DNA of 64,000 nucleotides, taken from Glossina fuscipes. Lineage: Eukaryota; Arthropoda; Insecta; Diptera; Glossinidae. The position numbers and the translations under genes are program-made. The notes under the pieces were generated by a model. The model did no database searches, was not told where the DNA came from, and saw nothing but the letters and a program-made list of their open reading frames with translations. Below, one piece after another: positions 35,561 to 49,162 of this stretch. Where the stretch lies: the NCBI RefSeq assembly GCF_014805625.2, contig NW_023998414.1:13886171-13950170 (forward strand), written 5' to 3'. Within the stretch, counting starts at the first letter, position 1; each line of letters opens with the position of its first letter.

Positions 35561-38238
35561 AAAAACATACATTGCGTTATAACAATCACTACATTTTGTT
35601 ATAAAAGCCTTTCATATTCACCGTTCTTATATAATCTTTAACGAAGCTAGTCTAATATAATTGATTGAGTAGCTTTGGGTTCATTACTCAGGCAATCGCA
35701 GACAGGAATAAACCCCTAGATGTTAATGCATTGATGCAACTAAGACAGTCGGAACTAGTTAGAGTAGCATGCCTGTTTCCGAGCTCTCCTCGTCGGATTG
35801 GGATTTGTTTGCTTTATTAAGGATTACCAAGTCTAATTAGATGTTTCGTGGGCGGCAATGTTGATATTATGCCATCGCCTTTTAGTTCACCTAACCTAAG
35901 GAATTACTATAGTAAATCCCGCTCCCTGCTAACCCTCTTATCTGCATCCAACTATTATGCCTTTCATTTGTTTTTTGTAGCAACTCAATGTAAAAAAAAT
36001 CATATGTACATCAATCAGAAAAAAAATGAGGTTTCTAGTAATGTGAATTTCGCTTTTTGCAAAGATTCAATTTGTATTTAATATTTAATTAATATCATTA
36101 AAGATCAATTATGGCACAATAGGTGTAAATTACTTGTTAATCAATTGCGATCACAGAAATTACTATTTATATAATTAATTACGTTATTTAGTAACATTTA
36201 GATATACAACAGTGTTTCTTTATGTTTTCCATTATAATCCACACTCTACCAAAGCCAATTCTTTTTTAATATACAATTTACACTTTTTCATTCATAGCAC
36301 CGTCCGATTGAATGTCTTTTTCCCCCTACATCATCTGTTAGGTGGCCATTTATACACCATTCGATACCGCGCATATGACTTTACGTGTGCATTATTTAAT
36401 TAAATGCTTTAATGCAATTAGCAAAAATAAAAGATTCGAACATTTTGTTGTTTTTGTTAATGACGAAATAATAAAAGATCTGTACTGTACAATTGTTTGC
36501 ATGTATATTGAAGTTAAACACGCACATCCTTTTTTTGCTTGCCCTCTTTTTTTCTGCCACCAGCACTACTTTGCACTTTAACGTTTATTTCAACTCATAA
36601 TTACTTTAACTTGTTAAAATTTCAAAATAATTATTTATTTATAATTAATTCAATTATTGGGAAGTATTACCAATTTGTTTCCACGAAGTTACATTTAACT
36701 CCACTTTTCTCATATATTTAATTTACAGAATTTGACTTTATTTATCGCTATGTTATATATATATTTTTTTTTTGTTTGTATTTGATATGGATTGGACCTT
36801 TTAACTTGAATTTAGATCCATAATCCGCTATGCTATATATATAACAGTTAAATTAATTGTTACAAACGCAAGCGATAACAAAAATGCCACGATTTCTTAT
36901 TGACTGTGAAGACGAAAAATATACTTTTCACTATCTAAGGCGATAGGAAATGTGAGAAGGTATTTATTTATTTATTTTTTTTTTTGCATCAGCACCTATC
37001 AAAACGAGAAGAAATAATCTATCTTTTTTCAAAATGCCCGAAACCAAAAACTTTCACTAATTTAAAATGTCGCTACCAACAAACAGCTGTTCGCAAAGTC
37101 ATTGCCAGAGCAATGTTTGTTGCAAATCTGGTGAGTTATGTAAACTATTTAATGGAAGTTACATAAATTGATATACCTGCAGGAAGCCTAATGCGTACAT
37201 TTTTTATTATGCCAAAAAAAAAAAATGGCGTTTTTGTAATTCTTGACGATTCCCTTAGCCGGTTTTATTGCTTTTCGTACACGATTTTCAGATTTCAAAG
37301 AGGAAAGGCTTTGCGATTTGGAAAAAAAACGAAAGGAATGATCGGTTTTTGCTAATTATGGGCCGCGTCTTTTATCTTTATTTTAATAAATAATGATAAA
37401 TTTTGAAATTTGTTTACGTCATTTAATGTAATATATAATACTATAAAACAATAAAAAGGATTTTTTTTTTTGTTTATATATTTTATATATTTAGTTTGAA
37501 ATATATCACAAGAAATAAATATTTTCGCTAGGTGTACAAGTTCGGCTTAGTGCCACTGTGTGCTTGGTGCATTTAGAATTAAATACAATATAACCAAGAT
37601 TCGAATAATTAACTTTAACTCGTCAAACAAAAAAGCGTCTTTAATAAATATTGAAATATTATATTTAATACTGGATATCATAAGGCATTGCATTAATCTT
37701 AAGGTATAAATTCATCGGCAGTTCAATTGAACATTACCTTTATCGCTACTTTAGGTAGTAAAAATAAATGAATGCCCTTATGTTTAAAATGGTGAAGTTT
37801 TTTAATGATTGTCAACAACGGTAAACGCAAGCGACAGTTGATGCAGCAAAATAGAGGAAAAAAGTGAAAGCATTATCTTTACAATTAATATAACTTTACT
37901 TTATCTAAAACCATAATTATTGCGTTTATGTTTCATTTGCACTTATGAAAACATTTTCAAATATAAATTAAAAATCAATGCGCCATCGGGCAATTGTCAT
38001 ATATCAATAAAGAACTGTAATAATTTAGAAAATAGTTTAATTTTATTATTTTTTTTTATATTATTATTTATTAAAGAAAATGTATGAATAAGTTATACGC
38101 CTTAACTCTTTGAAACCAATTTTAGAAATTACGATATACTTAATGTAAATTGTGAATAAAACAATAAATTGTAAAAACTGATAAAAAGCTTTAGAGAATT
38201 TGATGAGAGACGTCTTTTTTAAATCAGCTAAGAAAGTA
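35561..38238. other. Gene-poor AT-rich interval
   Basis: No gene is seen. TAGGTGTACAAGTTCGGCTTAG at about 37531-37552 resembles a mariner terminal inverted repeat standing alone. The rest is AT-rich with T runs and short motif-free ORFs. Confidence 0.5.
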
Positions 38239-38240
38239 TA

Positions 38241-38560
38241 CGAGGTGTGCTCAATCATCTATTATATCTATTCAAACCAATATCTATTTTGTCCCCTTTA
38301 AAATAATCCCTTTTAGATATAATATACTTGTGTGGACGCTTTTTACAATCCCGCAAGCACTTCTGATATGCGTGGCAGGTGTCCATCTTTTCATGGGATT
38401 CTGCAGTTTGGAAAAAGGGAAAAAGTCGCAAGAGGCCAAGTCCGATGAATACGATGGATGAGACACAATGACGGTCTTTTTTTTTTGGCCAAAATATTAC
38501 GAACAAGCAGTAAGCTGGAGCATCATCGTGCTGCAATATCGGCGCAAGTACACGTCTTTA
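38241..38560 (-). pseudogene. Mariner-like transposase relic with one terminal repeat
   Basis: On the minus strand, split over two frames: QHDDAPAYCL near 38500-38534, then HPSYSSDLASCDFFPFSK near 38410-38462 (the SPDLAPCDFFLFPK-type block with the third catalytic aspartate region), KLQNPMKR, and AYQKCLRD..YIISKRDYFKGDKIDI to the end near 38282. A segment between the PMK motif and AYQKC is deleted. TACGAGGTGTGCTCAA at about 38239-38254 has the form of a mariner terminal repeat next to a TA target. The relic is inactive. Confidence 0.75.
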
Positions 38561-38844
38561 AGTCGCTCTCGATCTAATCTCTAGTTTATACGAAATAATA
38601 AAGTTTTTCTTTGGGAAATCCGTATTTTTTCGAAATTCTACGAAGGTGTTTTTTAGTACCACACATAAGATACCACCGCCCCATGGTCGCAAATAGAACT
38701 TTTTTTTTGGCATTCTCTACGCATTTGCAAAGCCGAGAAGGGAGCATCATCAGAGAACCCACAAAGTATATATATATATTCTTGATCAGCATCAAATTGA
38801 AAATCGATTTAAGCATCTCCGACTGGCCGTATATATATTCTTGA

Positions 38845-39085
38845 TATACTCATATAGCAAATAAATGTACAAAAATGTGAACATATATTCTGTGGGTAAT
38901 ACTGTAGCATTTGTGGACAAAAATGGACCACGCTTACCCAATATTGTAGTATATGAAAAATTTATTTAAAACAAGCGTCAAAAACCCTATAAGGTATGCA
39001 AATTCTTGACCAATTTCAAATCTTGAATGCACCTTAACATATCCGCTTGTTCGTTTGTTCATCCATGAATTTTATAAAGGAAAAT
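38845..39085 (-). repeat. Dispersed repeat family B, copy 3
   Basis: Inverted copy: GGACCACGCTTACCCAATATT at 38925-38945 is the reverse complement of the family B marker, followed by ATGCACCTTAACATATCCGC and TTGTTCGTTTGTTCATCCATG near 39048-39068. It is truncated. Confidence 0.6.
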
Positions 39086-41910
39086 GATATAAATTTGACT
39101 GCTAGAATCACTTTACCCATAAGTCTTTTAAATTTTTGCAATTTTCTTTTAAGATTGTTAAGGATAAGATCAAAAAACCAAAATTAGTTCCATGCAAGCG
39201 GGTAGCTTTTGAGTATGGTTTACTTAGTTTTGCGATTCTTGAGAATAAAATTTTGTTTTATAGTTTACTTCTGTGCGTAACATTCAGCAGTTTTTGATAA
39301 TAAATTGAATTTAAATTGAAGTAGAATTTAGTATAAGCGTAATATTTGAGTAAAAATGGGTGTATGTTATATTTAAAATTTAAAATTTATATGTAAATTT
39401 TTTTTTTTTTTCTTTCGAGAAATTCAATTATTTTCGATTAAAGCACCAAAAGTACGCTATAAAAAAATAAATTTTAATTTAAAAAAACAGCATTATTTCA
39501 ACTATTCATAGTTTTAGGGAAGAAAAGTGGTAATTGGCACCATTGTGCACCTCCTGCCTGGAGGTCACTACTTATTTCACGCTAATTATTTCTTTCTATG
39601 TTGGTTGCCGATATATATATATATGTATATATATGATTGACCTTTAATTTTTAACTTCATTTAAAATGCTTTAACATTGCGTTACCTTTGTATTCGGATC
39701 ATTTTAAATTTTGCAGCTAAATCTCTTACTACAAATTAATTAATAGAAAACGAATGCTTTAGGAAAACGTGAAGGGACACAAGTATGGAAAATAATAAAA
39801 TTTCAAATACATATTCAATACATTTCAACAATTTTATAAACAAACTTTATCCGTTAATTCTGTTTATCAACCGTACAACGCTTAATGTGTGAATAAACTA
39901 TGATCAGCTGAGTTTGTTTACATTGCATTCGTTATGCTGTTATTATTGTTTTACTAATGTGCATGCATTAGCAAGTTGTGTGTGCATAAAATGGACAGAT
40001 GAACAGCTGATTTGTAAGCTTTTTAATTTCTCTTTTTTCTCTTTTAGTTTAGTTCGAGACGACATTTGTTGACGTGACTGTTTAATGCTTAGAGAGCAAG
40101 TGTACATATGTTCATAATATATGTATATATATATATATATATTAATTTTATTTCGCTATTTCGTTCATTTTGCGCATACCGTTTACTATTATTCGCTTTG
40201 TTTGTTTATGTATCAATATCTAAAAATTTTTTTACGACATAAATAAAATATTATTAAATATATAGTCAGTCAATTAATAATTTCTTTTAATTAATTAAAT
40301 AATTATTAAATAAAATTGTTATTTTTGTGCGAACGATAAAGACCTATATATAAAAATTTACTAATAATTTTATGTAAATTTTGATATGAACATAAAAATT
40401 CATTTGTATTATATAAAAAAGAAAAAAAAAAACAAAACCTATCAACATACTAAAGAAGAAAATAAAGGTAATTCATACTGAGAAATATGTGCAAAAAAAT
40501 CTATATGCAAATATTATATAGAATGTAAAGAAAAAAGAAACTTATATACGTATAAACATGTTTATTTAAATAAAATAAAGATGTCTCATATAAACTGTCA
40601 TTGTGTGTGTGTTTACAAATTCTCTGTGATTGATTTTAATGTTTTTTTTTTTTTTTTCTTTCTTCTTTCTACACTATTCATTAAGCAATGGAACCCTTCA
40701 GTTTTGTTATTACGCTTTACTACGTTTATGGATACAGAAATTAGTAACGAATTTAAGTTCTCTTTCAATTGCTGTCAAACACAAAACGAACTTTCAATAT
40801 TTAATCAGCGATCTTGTTATCTTACATTTAATAATGATCGAAACCTGCAAAGCGTTCAGAGACGGCTGTTATCATTTAAATGAGGGTATTCTAAAGCAAT
40901 ATTCGCGTTGTGTAATGGTGATGAGCCTCCCTATTATCATATATATACTACACGATCGATATTTCGCAAATTATCGTTTTTTCTTGTAATGTTCTTTACT
41001 TCGTAGAATGTACGCAACTTTGCATTGAAAGCATTATCTGCGCCCTCCTATAGAAATTAATCCGCCATTTACGATTAAAATGCGCAGGTTGCTCTTCCTT
41101 CTATCGTTTTTGCTTAAACGCTCTCTTCTATTTTATATGCATCAAGGAGCTACGATGTGTACTGTGTTTGTCGCGTCGTTTATAAGTTTCAATTGTTTGC
41201 ATCGGGCGAATGTCTCCTTCGGTGTGATATATTGAATATAGTATAAAATTAAGGAGTGAAAAAATGTTGCAGTTAATATCCACGCATACTTTAGAAATGC
41301 TTTAAAGAAAAAAAGCTTTGAGAGCAAGCAACGGTCTTGATATTGACTTGCAAAGAATTTTGTCTTTTTTTGTTTTTTTTTTGTTTTACGCTGACAATGA
41401 AGAACATCCTTCGCAACCTTAATTAAGTATTTGCGGTTAGGCGAAATTACATTTATCGCACAAGAGCTCGCGACATGAAAGTGTAAATAATTTCATGAAT
41501 AAAAATTATATTTTTTAATATTTAAATAAGCAAGTAAGTTGAAGTTATTTTAAAAAATTTTAAAGAAAATTCTGATCTCTTATCATATATTGCGCTAGTT
41601 ACGCTAGACGTATCTCGCATATTTATTCACTACGACTTGTCGTTTATATTTAGAAAGACTGTCAAGGTTATCTTACGCATTGGTATATAAATGCGATATA
41701 AACGGTACGGACATGACATGTAATTAACCGTAGTTTAGTTTCCAATAGGGCAAAGGTTAATGAGAGTCAATGGGTTTTTGTTAAAATATCATTTACTCAC
41801 GCTATCGTGCAATTTGCATGGTCTTCAACCTAAACAACCATGATTTCGTATTCTATTCGTATTCAACCACATTATCTCCTTATAGACGGATACAACAAGT
41901 CAAACGGTTT
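39086..41910. other. Gene-poor interval with E-box pair
   Basis: No coding sequence is supported. Two CAGCTG E-boxes lie 100 nt apart at 39905-39910 and 40004-40009, the second as GAACAGCTGATTTG, which fits the fly housekeeping motif. A transcription start for a non-coding or distant 5' exon here is possible but unproved. (TA)n tracts occur at about 39610-39635 and 40120-40142. Confidence 0.4.
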
Positions 41911-41913
41911 TTC

Positions 41914-42130
41914 TTATATTTTGATACCGCTTTTATAGATTCTTAGAACGACCTTCTCGTTTGATAACAATCTTTTTCCCTGAAACATACCTTTGAGATT
42001 AACGAATACGTAATAATCGCTGGAATTTGGACCTAGAAAATATCGGGGACAGGACAACATTTCCACTTTCATTTCATCCAATTGTACCATTATAGCCATC
42101 GACTTTTATTCGGTGTTTTTGCTTCCAAAA
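41914..42130 (-). pseudogene. Mariner-like transposase fragment
   Basis: On the minus strand, QLDEMKVEMLSCPRYFLGPN is followed by SSDYYVFVNLKGMFQGKRL and SNEKVV. This corresponds to the HPPYSPDLAPSDYxLFxNLKxxLxGKRFxSNEEV block of mariner transposases, with the proline-rich part altered. About 60 codons survive. It is a different relic from those at 10.7 and 38.3 kb. Confidence 0.65.
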
Positions 42131-42424
42131 ACCCATTTGGAAACCGCTTCCCTTTTTGCTCAAACTTTCATGCAAAGCACTAAACATACTTCCTTTTGAT
42201 ATCTTATTTAGAACGTTAACGTACTCGTGCAACTTTACCGCCAACCAATAGTTATTTTCATTTGATAGGTGCTATCATTACAGACTCGATTGCTGAATTT
42301 GGACAATGTATTTCCGCATCAAAACCCAATATTTCAATTAACACACGAAATTCCAATATTTCTATTATTATTTATTATTAATTTCGCCAGAGAAATAAAT
42401 TCTAAGACTAAACTCTTAAAGCAT

Positions 42425-42540
42425 TAGCATTTAAGACTATCGGCTTTTATTAAAAACTGTATCGCACTTGAAATTCGAACCCACGACCATTGAGTTGCTA
42501 GTCGAGATTCCTCGCCTTCGGGCATTCAGGCGGATCCTAA
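42425..42540 (-). repeat. tRNA-derived SINE-like relic, copy 2
   Basis: Minus-strand reading: GCCTGAATGCCCGAAGGCGAG, then CGACTAGCAACTCAATGG, then TCGTGGGTTCGAATTTCAAG, where GGTTCGAATTT is a good RNA polymerase III B box. The order D-arm-like, anticodon-arm-like and T-arm-like fits a tRNA-derived head. There is no proper acceptor stem or closing CCA side, so this is not a functional tRNA gene. Confidence 0.5.
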
Positions 42541-42887
42541 TATTTCTATTGCTTTGTGAAGAAAATGAGCGCACACCAAATTCACTAAATCAAAGTCATT
42601 TGGGGGATGGAATTTTCTGAAGATAAAATGAAACAATTTCCTAGAGACGATACCTATGTGTTAGCCTCAGGAGTTATTGATCGACTTGTTACTTAAGAGT
42701 GATGACAATCGTTTACATGAATTCGAAATGAACTTACTTATACTAGACCAGTGAACTATACGTCATTCATCCGTTGAACTATATCCTCCGCAAATCGGCG
42801 CGGACGTGAAAACTAGACGTGACATTGAGAATCATCAGCACATACATAAATATTACACTTACTGGTAGCTAAATAATATATGAAAAC

Positions 42888-43895
42888 AAGTGAAAACATT
42901 GTAATCGCGCAAGGCCGACTTTCAAATGCGCTACATCATAATTATATGCTCGTTTTGGTAATTATACACCGAATATTATTTTTACGAAAAGGCATATCTT
43001 TCATAAAATCGTAACCGAAATATCAAATGGCGTGAAATTTTCCCTAACACTCTTATGATTTTTCAATTTCCGTCATAAATCATTGGTAATTACAGTTTTT
43101 TTTCTATATAAGGGCTTGCTTCTCGTGATGGCTTGTAAATATTTTGGGATCTGAAAAATGGACTCATTTGATCTAAATTTTCTACAGTTAATTTCTTTAT
43201 TAAATTTTAATAATCGACCAATTTTGGTTATGAAATATTGGAAATTTAATCTATAAATTCTCTAAAGTGCTTACAATTCATGAGCTATCTTATATGGAGT
43301 AGGGTCCACGAAATAGAATTATATGATTCAAATTTGGTCCACTTTGATTAACAATTAGCATTTTTAGCACATAAGGGTTTAAATTCCCTGACAATCCTTA
43401 TAAGCCGGACCTTACAAGATCCATATTCGGTAAGGTTGATTTTTTTGTCAACTTGTTATTATGAACTCCTTCCACCGTGAAATATTGAAAATTAAAGCTT
43501 TTTACCATACAAAAAGAACAGTTTTCTTAGAACCGCTTATATGAGAGGGGATTCGAATTATTGCCCCAGCATAATTAAATTTTTTATACCAATTTAGAAT
43601 GTCGAAAATTGCAATTTTTTCCATGTAACGACTTTTCAAAATAAGGCAGTATATGGGGAGTAGTGATCGAAAAAGTTGGTCCGATACACACTATTTTCAA
43701 TACCGTTCGCCTTTGGGCCTTTGCGTCAATGTAGCAAATTTCATTAAAACAACAAGATGAACAAGATGGCCAGACAAGTTTAGAATCACTTTCTCAATCG
43801 AGAGCTATAACAAAGATAGGACTATCTTAGGCCCTTCCGATCGTTACGTATATCCGCGTAAACTTAATACACTCTGTATTACAAGTGATGACAAC
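42888..43895 (-). repeat. Dispersed repeat family A, longest copy 7
   Basis: Minus orientation, about 1 kb. It starts AACAAGTGAAAACATTGTAATC and GCGCAAGGCCGAC, and contains ATTTTCAATACCGTTCGCC near 43701 (reverse-complement core) and CAAGATGGCCAGACAAG near 43763. It ends near ATTACAAGTGATGACAAC. No ORF with mobile-element motifs. Confidence 0.6.
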
Positions 43896-46295
43896 TAAAT
43901 AAAATCAACCTTAATACAGACCGTTACACGACACCACAAACAATTTCTTTTATGTGAGAAGAAGAGGTACAGACAATAATATGTTGATGTCGATCTTTAT
44001 GCGCTCAGGTGCCGTAGCGTTAAAAAACCGACGTAACACCCTTCCAGTAATAGACTATGATTCACAACAATAAAAGCCTTACCGAAACCATTCGAAACTA
44101 GAACTGTTAAATTAGTGTTGTCATACTCAGCTTTGAACATCCTATGTTTCTAATGTCAAAAATCTTAGTTAGAATGGGTAAAATACCAATAAGATCATGG
44201 TCTTCAGGACAAATACGCAGAACTGCTTCTTAAAGAAAAGTTATATACAAAATTCAAAAATTTAAGATCTTTGTTTATAATTCATGCTGACGAACAAGAA
44301 ACAGAAAAAGGATGATGTCCAAGTTCTGTCTCAAGAGTAATCTATAACACACCCTATATTTATCAAATGCTTTTGGCCCGTGAAGTACTTTGTTTACTCT
44401 TGTTAAAGTTGTGAACAGAATTATCGATTCAGTTGATCGCAGCACTAACTTTACGATGCTTGTTTATTTAACTTAAGATTCGTCTTATGTCTTCGGTAGA
44501 GAGTTGTCTTGATCTGCTTGTTGTAGATGTATTTTCCATTCTCCCGGTACTTTACAACGTTCCATTGTAGATTTTATATATTTTTTGAATTGTCACTCAT
44601 GACTTTGATCATCAAATTTCTAACTGCAATTGAGATTAGGGAACTAAAAAAAAACCGTTAATTTTTCGGTTTTATTTTGGAAATTTGCAAAGAAGATTAG
44701 TTGCGATGATTAAAGCGCATGCGCATATATTAGACATTTAACCGTTAAGGAGTTTATTGTTTTCTAATTCTGCGAGCGGTTCTATGTCTTTCTTTTTTCT
44801 TTTTTTTTTTTTTTTTTTGTTATTAATAAATCTTATATGTATTTACTACATTTAAACGAGCGCTAATTTCAACTTTTTTTTTTTTTATGAAGATTGACAT
44901 ATACTTGTATATGTCCTTAAGTGCACATTCAATAGTCAATTATATGTGTGGACGCAAGAAAAATGGACGCAATGGAGGCGGTTTCAAGCCGTACATTTAA
45001 ATCGACCCAAGTGACAAATGAACTTCTAATATTTGGTGTTGTTTTCTAGAATCATTAAATGCTGATTGCGATTATCGAAATGTGTGGTATTACATAGAAT
45101 TCGTGTAATGTAATTCTTCATTTTTATTTAATATTTTTTTCATTTCTTTTGTATACGCGTAAATATATTTAATCGTAACTGTCACAACTGTGTCTTTGTT
45201 TTCAATTTGTGGTTAGTAAGACTAATTATAAAAAACACAAAAAGAAAAAATTTTTTTTTTATAAAAATGTGTTTACCACAATGACGGTGATGCGCATTGT
45301 TTAAGCTCAAAACTGATAAAATTCGATGGCATAGCAACCCTGATAAAGTTATTTTTAAAAAAAAGAAAATACTAATATAAAGAGCTAATTAGTTTCTCCA
45401 AAGCCGTTCTTTATTAGTTTAGCTTATTAGTAATGGATTATATATACAACAATCATATCGTGGCAATGTCGTCGCTTTTAAAAAGCGGTGAGTAAAAATA
45501 TGAAGTAAATTAGAAAAGACAAACATTATTTATTGCAAGAAAAGGGTTTAATTAATCATTAATTGTAAAAAATTTTAATTAAATTTATTTGCAATTTTAC
45601 TGTACGCGACACAATAATATTATATATTTATCATTATATCATTTAAATGCCTTTGACCGTAGTTTATTTCCGCTTATGAGAGTTTTCTATATATACGGCG
45701 AGAGAGAAAGAGGGAGAGCGAATGCTATTAAAGACAGACAGATAATAAGCATACATGACACTTGCATGTATAGTAGTAATCATCTCTTTGTAAATGCGAA
45801 TATAAAGCATATCTGTATATGAAAATCTCCATAATATTTATTAAAATAAGTTTTTTAAGCAAATGCAAACACTTAGCACACTTGCATACATAATTAATAT
45901 ATACTTAACATATTTTTATTTTTTGTGTTTGAGTTAAATGACATTTTTATACATTCATACAAAATTTAACTTTTCCTTATTCTATGCATTGAGAATTCAA
46001 CACATCTGTGTATGCATTGTTTATTACTCAAAAAGTTCATTTCTCTTCTCATATTTATATGAATATTTGAAAGAAAGAAAATCGAATTTTCATGACCCTG
46101 AAAGTGAACGTTTTACCTACAATTCTGTCGCGCATCAAGCGACCGATATTCAAACTATATAAAACAACAAAAATGAACGAACACACATATACGTTTCCAC
46201 ATAAATACACGCACATATATGCATACATACATATTAAGACAAACGGCATCGTTTGTATGCTTTTTTAAACGTAAAAAATATCTATACTCAATACA

Positions 46296-46336
<41 letters not shown>

Positions 46337-48008
46337 TTTACTTAGCATACATATATTTACCTATAGTCGTGCACGTTTGTATGTGTATTAGTGTTTATTG
46401 TAGACATTTGTGGCCTTGAAATTTTTTGAGTAATATACAGTTAAACAATAACAACAACAAATGAAAGCAACGAAAAAAAAAAAGAAAAGAACACTCCTTC
46501 CCTGTCTCATCGTTAAACGATTCCTACCTGTTTTATTATGTTCGTGCGTGTTCCGTCATTAACGCCTTATTGTCTAAGGGCTAAGTAGTTGTGTGCATAT
46601 GGATATGATCTTAAATTGATATAATAAAATATGTGCATGATTGATTTGATTTTGAAAAGTTCCATCAACCCAACTATAATAACAGCCGTTCCAACATATG
46701 ATTAGAAAACTTAATGAATGAGTTTTGTCAATTTTGTTTTTGTTGATTATTTTTACATATGCATTCGCATTTTCAAAGCACTCAGTGCTTCTGCCAGAAA
46801 CTTTCTCAGTAATTTATATGCAAATCGTGAAGGGCTGCCAATTGTAGTTAAACTGTTAATTATATAAAGATAGTGGGGAAACTTTATTATAATTTAATAA
46901 TATAACATATTGCTGGATAATGGGAATCTATATAATGTACATTCCTATTTCCCTTTTGACGTATATATGCAAGAGTAAACGATGAATACATTTGCCGGTC
47001 TAAAAAGAAAAATCTTGAAATCTTACGAAACTAAAATTTTTCCATTTATTTCATTCATCAGTTTTCTTACTGACGATGTCTTTTTTTTTTTTTTTTTTTT
47101 TTAATTCTTAATATATTTAAGTATAGCCTTTTGAAATTGAGAATCTAGAATAATTATTGTGTGAATTTCATCGATCTATTTCTTGCATATTTATTATTCA
47201 AATTTTTAAAAATCATAGTAAAAAAAGGTAATATGTACTCTTAATTTAGTTATTACGTATATTAAAAGATGAGTGTGTCAGGTTCGTTTCAAACTGTATA
47301 TAAATTCTTTAGTCGCTAAAAAAGTCAAGTTAATCATTTTGTCTCTAAAGCATGAAAAAATTATCTGAGAAAGATCTCTGCGACGTTAGGGATATTACGA
47401 TGTCGTCTAAAACTAATCAGTACTTATTAATAAAATAACTACGGCTTTTTTGGTGTCTGATTTTAACTCACACAACTCATTTAAAATATAACGACGATTT
47501 TACTAATATGTCGAAAGCTCCAAAAATTATAGAAAATATAAAGATTAGAACGATATTTCTTATAATTCTCGTTAAACTTTTAAACTACATTCAATCGAGC
47601 AACAGATTAAGTTTTTATTAAAAGTTTCGCTATACATGCGCAAAATATATTAATACTCAAACGTATTAATACAAAAAATTTGACATGTATATCGTTTTTT
47701 TTAAACACTTCCTTAATATTCTGATTTTCATTTGCTGATAATGAACAGAAATCTCAGCATATATGTTCTTAAGTTGAGTAGAGCACAATCAACGTATTAA
47801 TATTCAATTTAAGGATGGCAACTCTACAATTTTAATTGCAAAACAAAGAGAGGAATAAAATTAAGGCAATAACTTAGTATACATGCACGTACATAAATGC
47901 ATGGATACATACATTTATTTCATTTTTTTAAAATAAATTGATGCAATTGTTTTTTTTTTTGCCATTTCGACTTGAATTAAATTAAAATCATTTATATATA
48001 GATAATGT

Positions 48009-48039
<31 letters not shown>

Positions 48040-48263
48040 TTTGCATACGTAAATATTGTGTAGCATATGTACAGAATATATATTCGTATATGTAAGCAAT
48101 ATATTGTATATATTATCTACTCATTCCTATATAGTGCTAGGGCTTTTTAACTAAAGAAAATTTATTTAACTTAGTAGAAATATATATTTTTCTTTTCTTT
48201 TTTTTTTAATTTGTTTTTCTTTCTTCTTTTACATTTATTTACAAACAATATATGTATACATTA
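43896..48263. other. Gene-poor AT-rich interval upstream of bbx
   Basis: No gene is supported. The stretch contains T19-T20 tracts (about 44800, 47083-47102) and (TA)n tracts (46301-46331, 48006-48036). At 45434-45488 an ATG is followed by 18 codons and a consensus GTGAGTAA donor, with a CAACCCT promoter-like word about 100 nt upstream (about 45336). It could be an alternative first exon of bbx or chance. Confidence 0.4.
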
Positions 48264-48387
48264 TATCGATAAATGCAGAAAGCTCATCATCTAATCAGCT
48301 GATTGAAAAATTGAATGAGAAGCCAAAGCAAAATGTAAACAAGCAACAATTGAGAGAAAGAGAGAAACAGATAGACGATATCTGTGT
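48264..48387 (+). promoter_or_regulatory. Inferred bbx promoter and first non-coding exon
   Basis: TATCGATA, the fly DRE, at 48264-48271 is followed 22 nt later by the perfect palindrome AATCAGCTGATT (48293-48304), the Ohler-5 housekeeping E-box. After these comes A/G-rich leader-like sequence ending at a consensus donor GTAAGT (48388-48393). The next same-strand acceptor with fitting context is TATTTTTAG at 53073, 80 nt before the bbx start codon. A 4.7 kb 5' UTR intron is therefore proposed. This is inference from motifs and splice sites. There is no transcript evidence here. Confidence 0.5.
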
Positions 48388-49125
48388 GTAAGTGAGTTTT
48401 ACAAGTAAGCTTTTTGTTATTAACTACACAAAAGTGAAAATTTTTCATTATACATTCGTGAATTGAGCGAAGTAGCTACAATAAATTGTTTTAAGTGTTT
48501 TCATATTTTAAAACAATTAATTTTTATAATATTCATATAGTTATCATATAAAAAAATTAATTTGTCTTTGCATACTTTTTTATAAAAAATTTTGCTATAA
48601 CGAAGGAAAGCTTCAGTTTTATGTTTATTTTAATATATTGTTGACAAGAATAATAACAGCAACAACAATGACACAACAACCATAATCAAGTTCAAGCAAA
48701 AACATCGACAACAAACATAAGCAAGCATTGCGTTGCTTGTATTTTATTTAATGAACGATATACTCGCTAAGTGCATACATGTAGGAAAAGTGCTTACTTA
48801 CACATGGAAAAGAAATCAAAAAGTTTACATAGATGAACGTAATAATGACAAATGTATTAGTATTTTTATTGTGGTATTGTGTGGAGCTGTTGCTGCCGCT
48901 TTTCGGGTACACTGACATGACAATTGAGTTGCGTATCGGTGTACACGTAGCGCATTCATTAAACAGCTATAATATTTAAAAGACAGACAGTCAGACAAGG
49001 AAACTAAGTGCAATTTTATTTAAAAGAAAAAAAAAAAAAACAATATTTTTTTTAAAATTTATATTCAAGTTTGAATGATAAGTTTTAAACAAATTTGCTG
49101 TAGTGTTTTAATGAGAAAAAAAAAA

Positions 49126-49162
<37 letters not shown>

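Noticed and set aside
36850..37860. Possible related segments with AAACGCAAGCGA near 36860 and 37820
   Set aside because: The shared word is only about 14 nt and the flanks do not align by eye, so I do not call a repeat family.
42425..42540. A tRNA gene on the minus strand
   Set aside because: The B box is good but there is no pairing acceptor stem and a diverged second copy exists, so a SINE relic is more likely.
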